Origin: Methylobacterium sp. WSM2598
GTDB lineage: Bacteria > Pseudomonadota > Alphaproteobacteria > Rhizobiales > Beijerinckiaceae
Direction of reading: 5' to 3'
NCBI RefSeq assembly: GCF_000379105.1
Contig: NZ_KB900609.1
Location: forward strand, 2,864,774-2,928,773
DNA length: 64,000 nucleotides
Position 1 is the first letter of the stretch, and the number at the start of each line of letters is the position of its first letter. Positions 62,752 to 64,000 of this stretch are shown here, one piece after another. The notes beneath the pieces are model-generated. The model was not told where the DNA came from and did not search any database. It saw only the letters and a program-made list of their open reading frames with translations. The translations under genes were made by a program, and so were the position numbers.

Positions 62752-64000
62752 ATGGGTCACGCCAGCGATCACCGTGACGACGGGCCGCGCGCGCCCCTCT
62801 CCCGGGCCTGGGACGGGGTCCTGCGCTGGCTGCGGGTGCTCTGGGTCTGCCGGGCGAGCGCGGCCAGCGCCCTTGCCGGCCTCGTCCTGTTCACGCTCGC
62901 CGGCCCCGCCCGGGACCTGTTCATGGAGAGCCAGCCCTACGGCCTCTACTGGACCGGGTTCTTCGCCATGGTCCTGGCCTGGGCCCTGATCGTCCATTAC
63001 GCGGCGCGCAAGGTGCTGGAGCAGCAGGCCTGGGCCGAGCCCGGGACCCCGCTGCCGCTCGCCGGGGCCTGCCGGCACGCCCTCGCCGAGCGCTACCGCT
63101 GGCCCGCCGCCTGGGTGCCGCGCCTCCTCGGCCTCCTGTGCCTCGCCGCGGTGTGGCTCGGCATCGCGGGCGCGGCCGCCGACCTCGCCCCGGCGCGAAG
63201 GGCCCTCGACCTGCCGGATCCGCGGCGCCTCCTGGGATTCCTGGCCGTCGTCGCGGTGCTGTACGCGGCCTACGTGGTGCTGCGGCGGCGGCTGGCCGAG
63301 CCGGGGCTGCGCCGGGAGCCCTGGCCGGCCTACCTGCACGACGTCGTCACCGGGGAGGGCGGCAGCCTCCTCAGCGAGCCGACCCCGTTCTGGTTCTTCG
63401 CCCTCGCGACGCCCGAGGGGCGGCGCAGGCGCGGCGGCGGGGCCGGCGTCAGGGGGGACGCCGTCGCCTTCCTCCTGCTGGCCTTCCTGGTCGGCGTCTG
63501 GGGCATCGCCGTCGCGCTGCCCGGGCTGCTCGAGACCGTCACGCCCCGCGCCCTGTTCGTGGTGCTGATGCTGGGCCTGCCCGTGTCGCTGCTCGCCTTC
63601 CTGTCGGCGCTCTCGCACGCCCTGCGCCTACCGGTGATCGCGCTCCTCGTCCTCGGCCTCTTCCTCGGGACGGGCGCCGTCCGCGACTTCCACGACCTGA
63701 GGCGCCTCGACGGGCCCGGGACGGTCCGCCCGGGGCTGAGGGAGGCGATGGAGCGCTGGCTGCGCCTCAATTGCCGCCCGGACGACCCGCAACCCTGCCG
63801 GGCGCGGCCGGTCATCCTGGCGAGCGCGGGCGGGGCGAGCCGGGCCGCCTTCTTCACCGCCACCGTGGTGGGCGACATCCTGGCGGACGAGCGCGTCGAC
63901 CTGCGCCGGCGGCTCTTCGCGATCTCGGGCGTGTCGGGCGGCTCGGTCGGCGCGGCCTTCATCCGGGCGGCGCTGGACGACGCCCGGCCGGACGGCGGCG
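62752..64000 (+). CDS. Patatin-like membrane protein, partial
   Basis: The first 416 codons of a gene that runs off the window. The N half has six or so membrane helices (ASALAGLVLFTLAG, YWTGFFAMVLAWALIVHYAA, LLGLLCLAAVWLGIAGAA, LLGFLAVVAVLYAAYVVL, VAFLLLAFLVGVWGIAVALP, LFVVLMLGLPVSLLAFLSAL). After residue 350 a patatin-type hydrolase begins: ILASAGGASRAAFFTATVVG holds the oxyanion GGxxR-like loop and FAISGVSGGSVGAAF the GxSxG nucleophile Ser. It is thus a membrane-tethered lipase candidate. The catalytic Asp lies beyond the window. Start ATG 62752 follows AGGGAG. Confidence 0.82.
   Translation, partial: MGHASDHRDDGPRAPLSRAWDGVLRWLRVLWVCRASAASALAGLVLFTLAGPARDLFMESQPYGLYWTGFFAMVLAWALIVHYAARKVLEQQAWAEPGTPLPLAGACRHALAERYRWPAAWVPRLLGLLCLAAVWLGIAGAAADLAPARRALDLPDPRRLLGFLAVVAVLYAAYVVLRRRLAEPGLRREPWPAYLHDVVTGEGGSLLSEPTPFWFFALATPEGRRRRGGGAGVRGDAVAFLLLAFLVGVWGIAVALPGLLETVTPRALFVVLMLGLPVSLLAFLSALSHALRLPVIALLVLGLFLGTGAVRDFHDLRRLDGPGTVRPGLREAMERWLRLNCRPDDPQPCRARPVILASAGGASRAAFFTATVVGDILADERVDLRRRLFAISGVSGGSVGAAFIRAALDDARPDGG

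Overview
The window is a 64 kb stretch of a very GC-rich alphaproteobacterial chromosome. Gene families and context (HWE kinase, orphan ABC_sub_bind proteins, small coiled-coil and Tyr/Gly-rich secreted proteins, metK-trmB, rpmI-rplT, pheST) fit a Methylobacterium-like member of the Hyphomicrobiales. The genus is an inference from gene content, not a database match.

Layout. 1-10.4 kb: end of metK, trmB, an HWE-type sensor kinase, two tandem orphan periplasmic binding proteins, and a tightly overlapped three-gene signalling operon (sensor kinase, CheY-like regulator, receiver-adenylate cyclase). 10.6-15.9 kb: a partly decayed organosulfur-type locus with a headless sulfite-dehydrogenase-like cytochrome c butted against the tail of a MetQ/NlpA lipoprotein, then an FMN monooxygenase, a flavin-reductase-like nitroreductase, a cysteine-bearing Rrf2 regulator and a COG4529-like FAD protein, with two perfect inverted repeats that look like operators. 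16.2-24 kb: murJ and envelope/polysaccharide genes (GT2, ChbG/HpnK deacetylase, GT4-DUF4214, a GT2-GT4 fusion). 24.7-30.8 kb: sodB, a haloacid dehalogenase, an L,D-transpeptidase, a DUF1643 protein, lipB, a lone FliN-like protein and tRNA-Leu(GAG).

30.9-41.4 kb is an integrated island of visibly lower GC. It starts inside the 3' end of the tRNA-Leu gene, whose last 33 bases plus 4 flanking bases are repeated perfectly (37 bp) 8,556 bp downstream. Between the repeats lie a tyrosine integrase killed by one in-frame TGA, a translationally coupled pair (zinc-binding-like protein then ParB-like protein), a serine recombinase with a nearby inverted repeat, a single-domain response regulator, broken phage regulator genes and several small unknown proteins. 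Right of the second repeat are degraded copies of the same integrase and of the same zinc-binding gene, so two related elements were once integrated in tandem; the outer one is mostly deleted.

41.5-64 kb returns to core genome: VOC protein, pheT, pheS, rplT, rpmI, a GT4 glycosyltransferase, a debranching-type glucosidase overlapping trmO, a chemoreceptor, an acyltransferase overlapping a Wzx-like flippase, a large Pls/PosA-type one-module NRPS, a histidine phosphatase, a PPK2 polyphosphate kinase and the start of a membrane patatin-like protein. A mosaic family of intergenic palindromic repeats occurs at five places (about 3.7, 11.6, 14.8, 48.3 and 53.3 kb).
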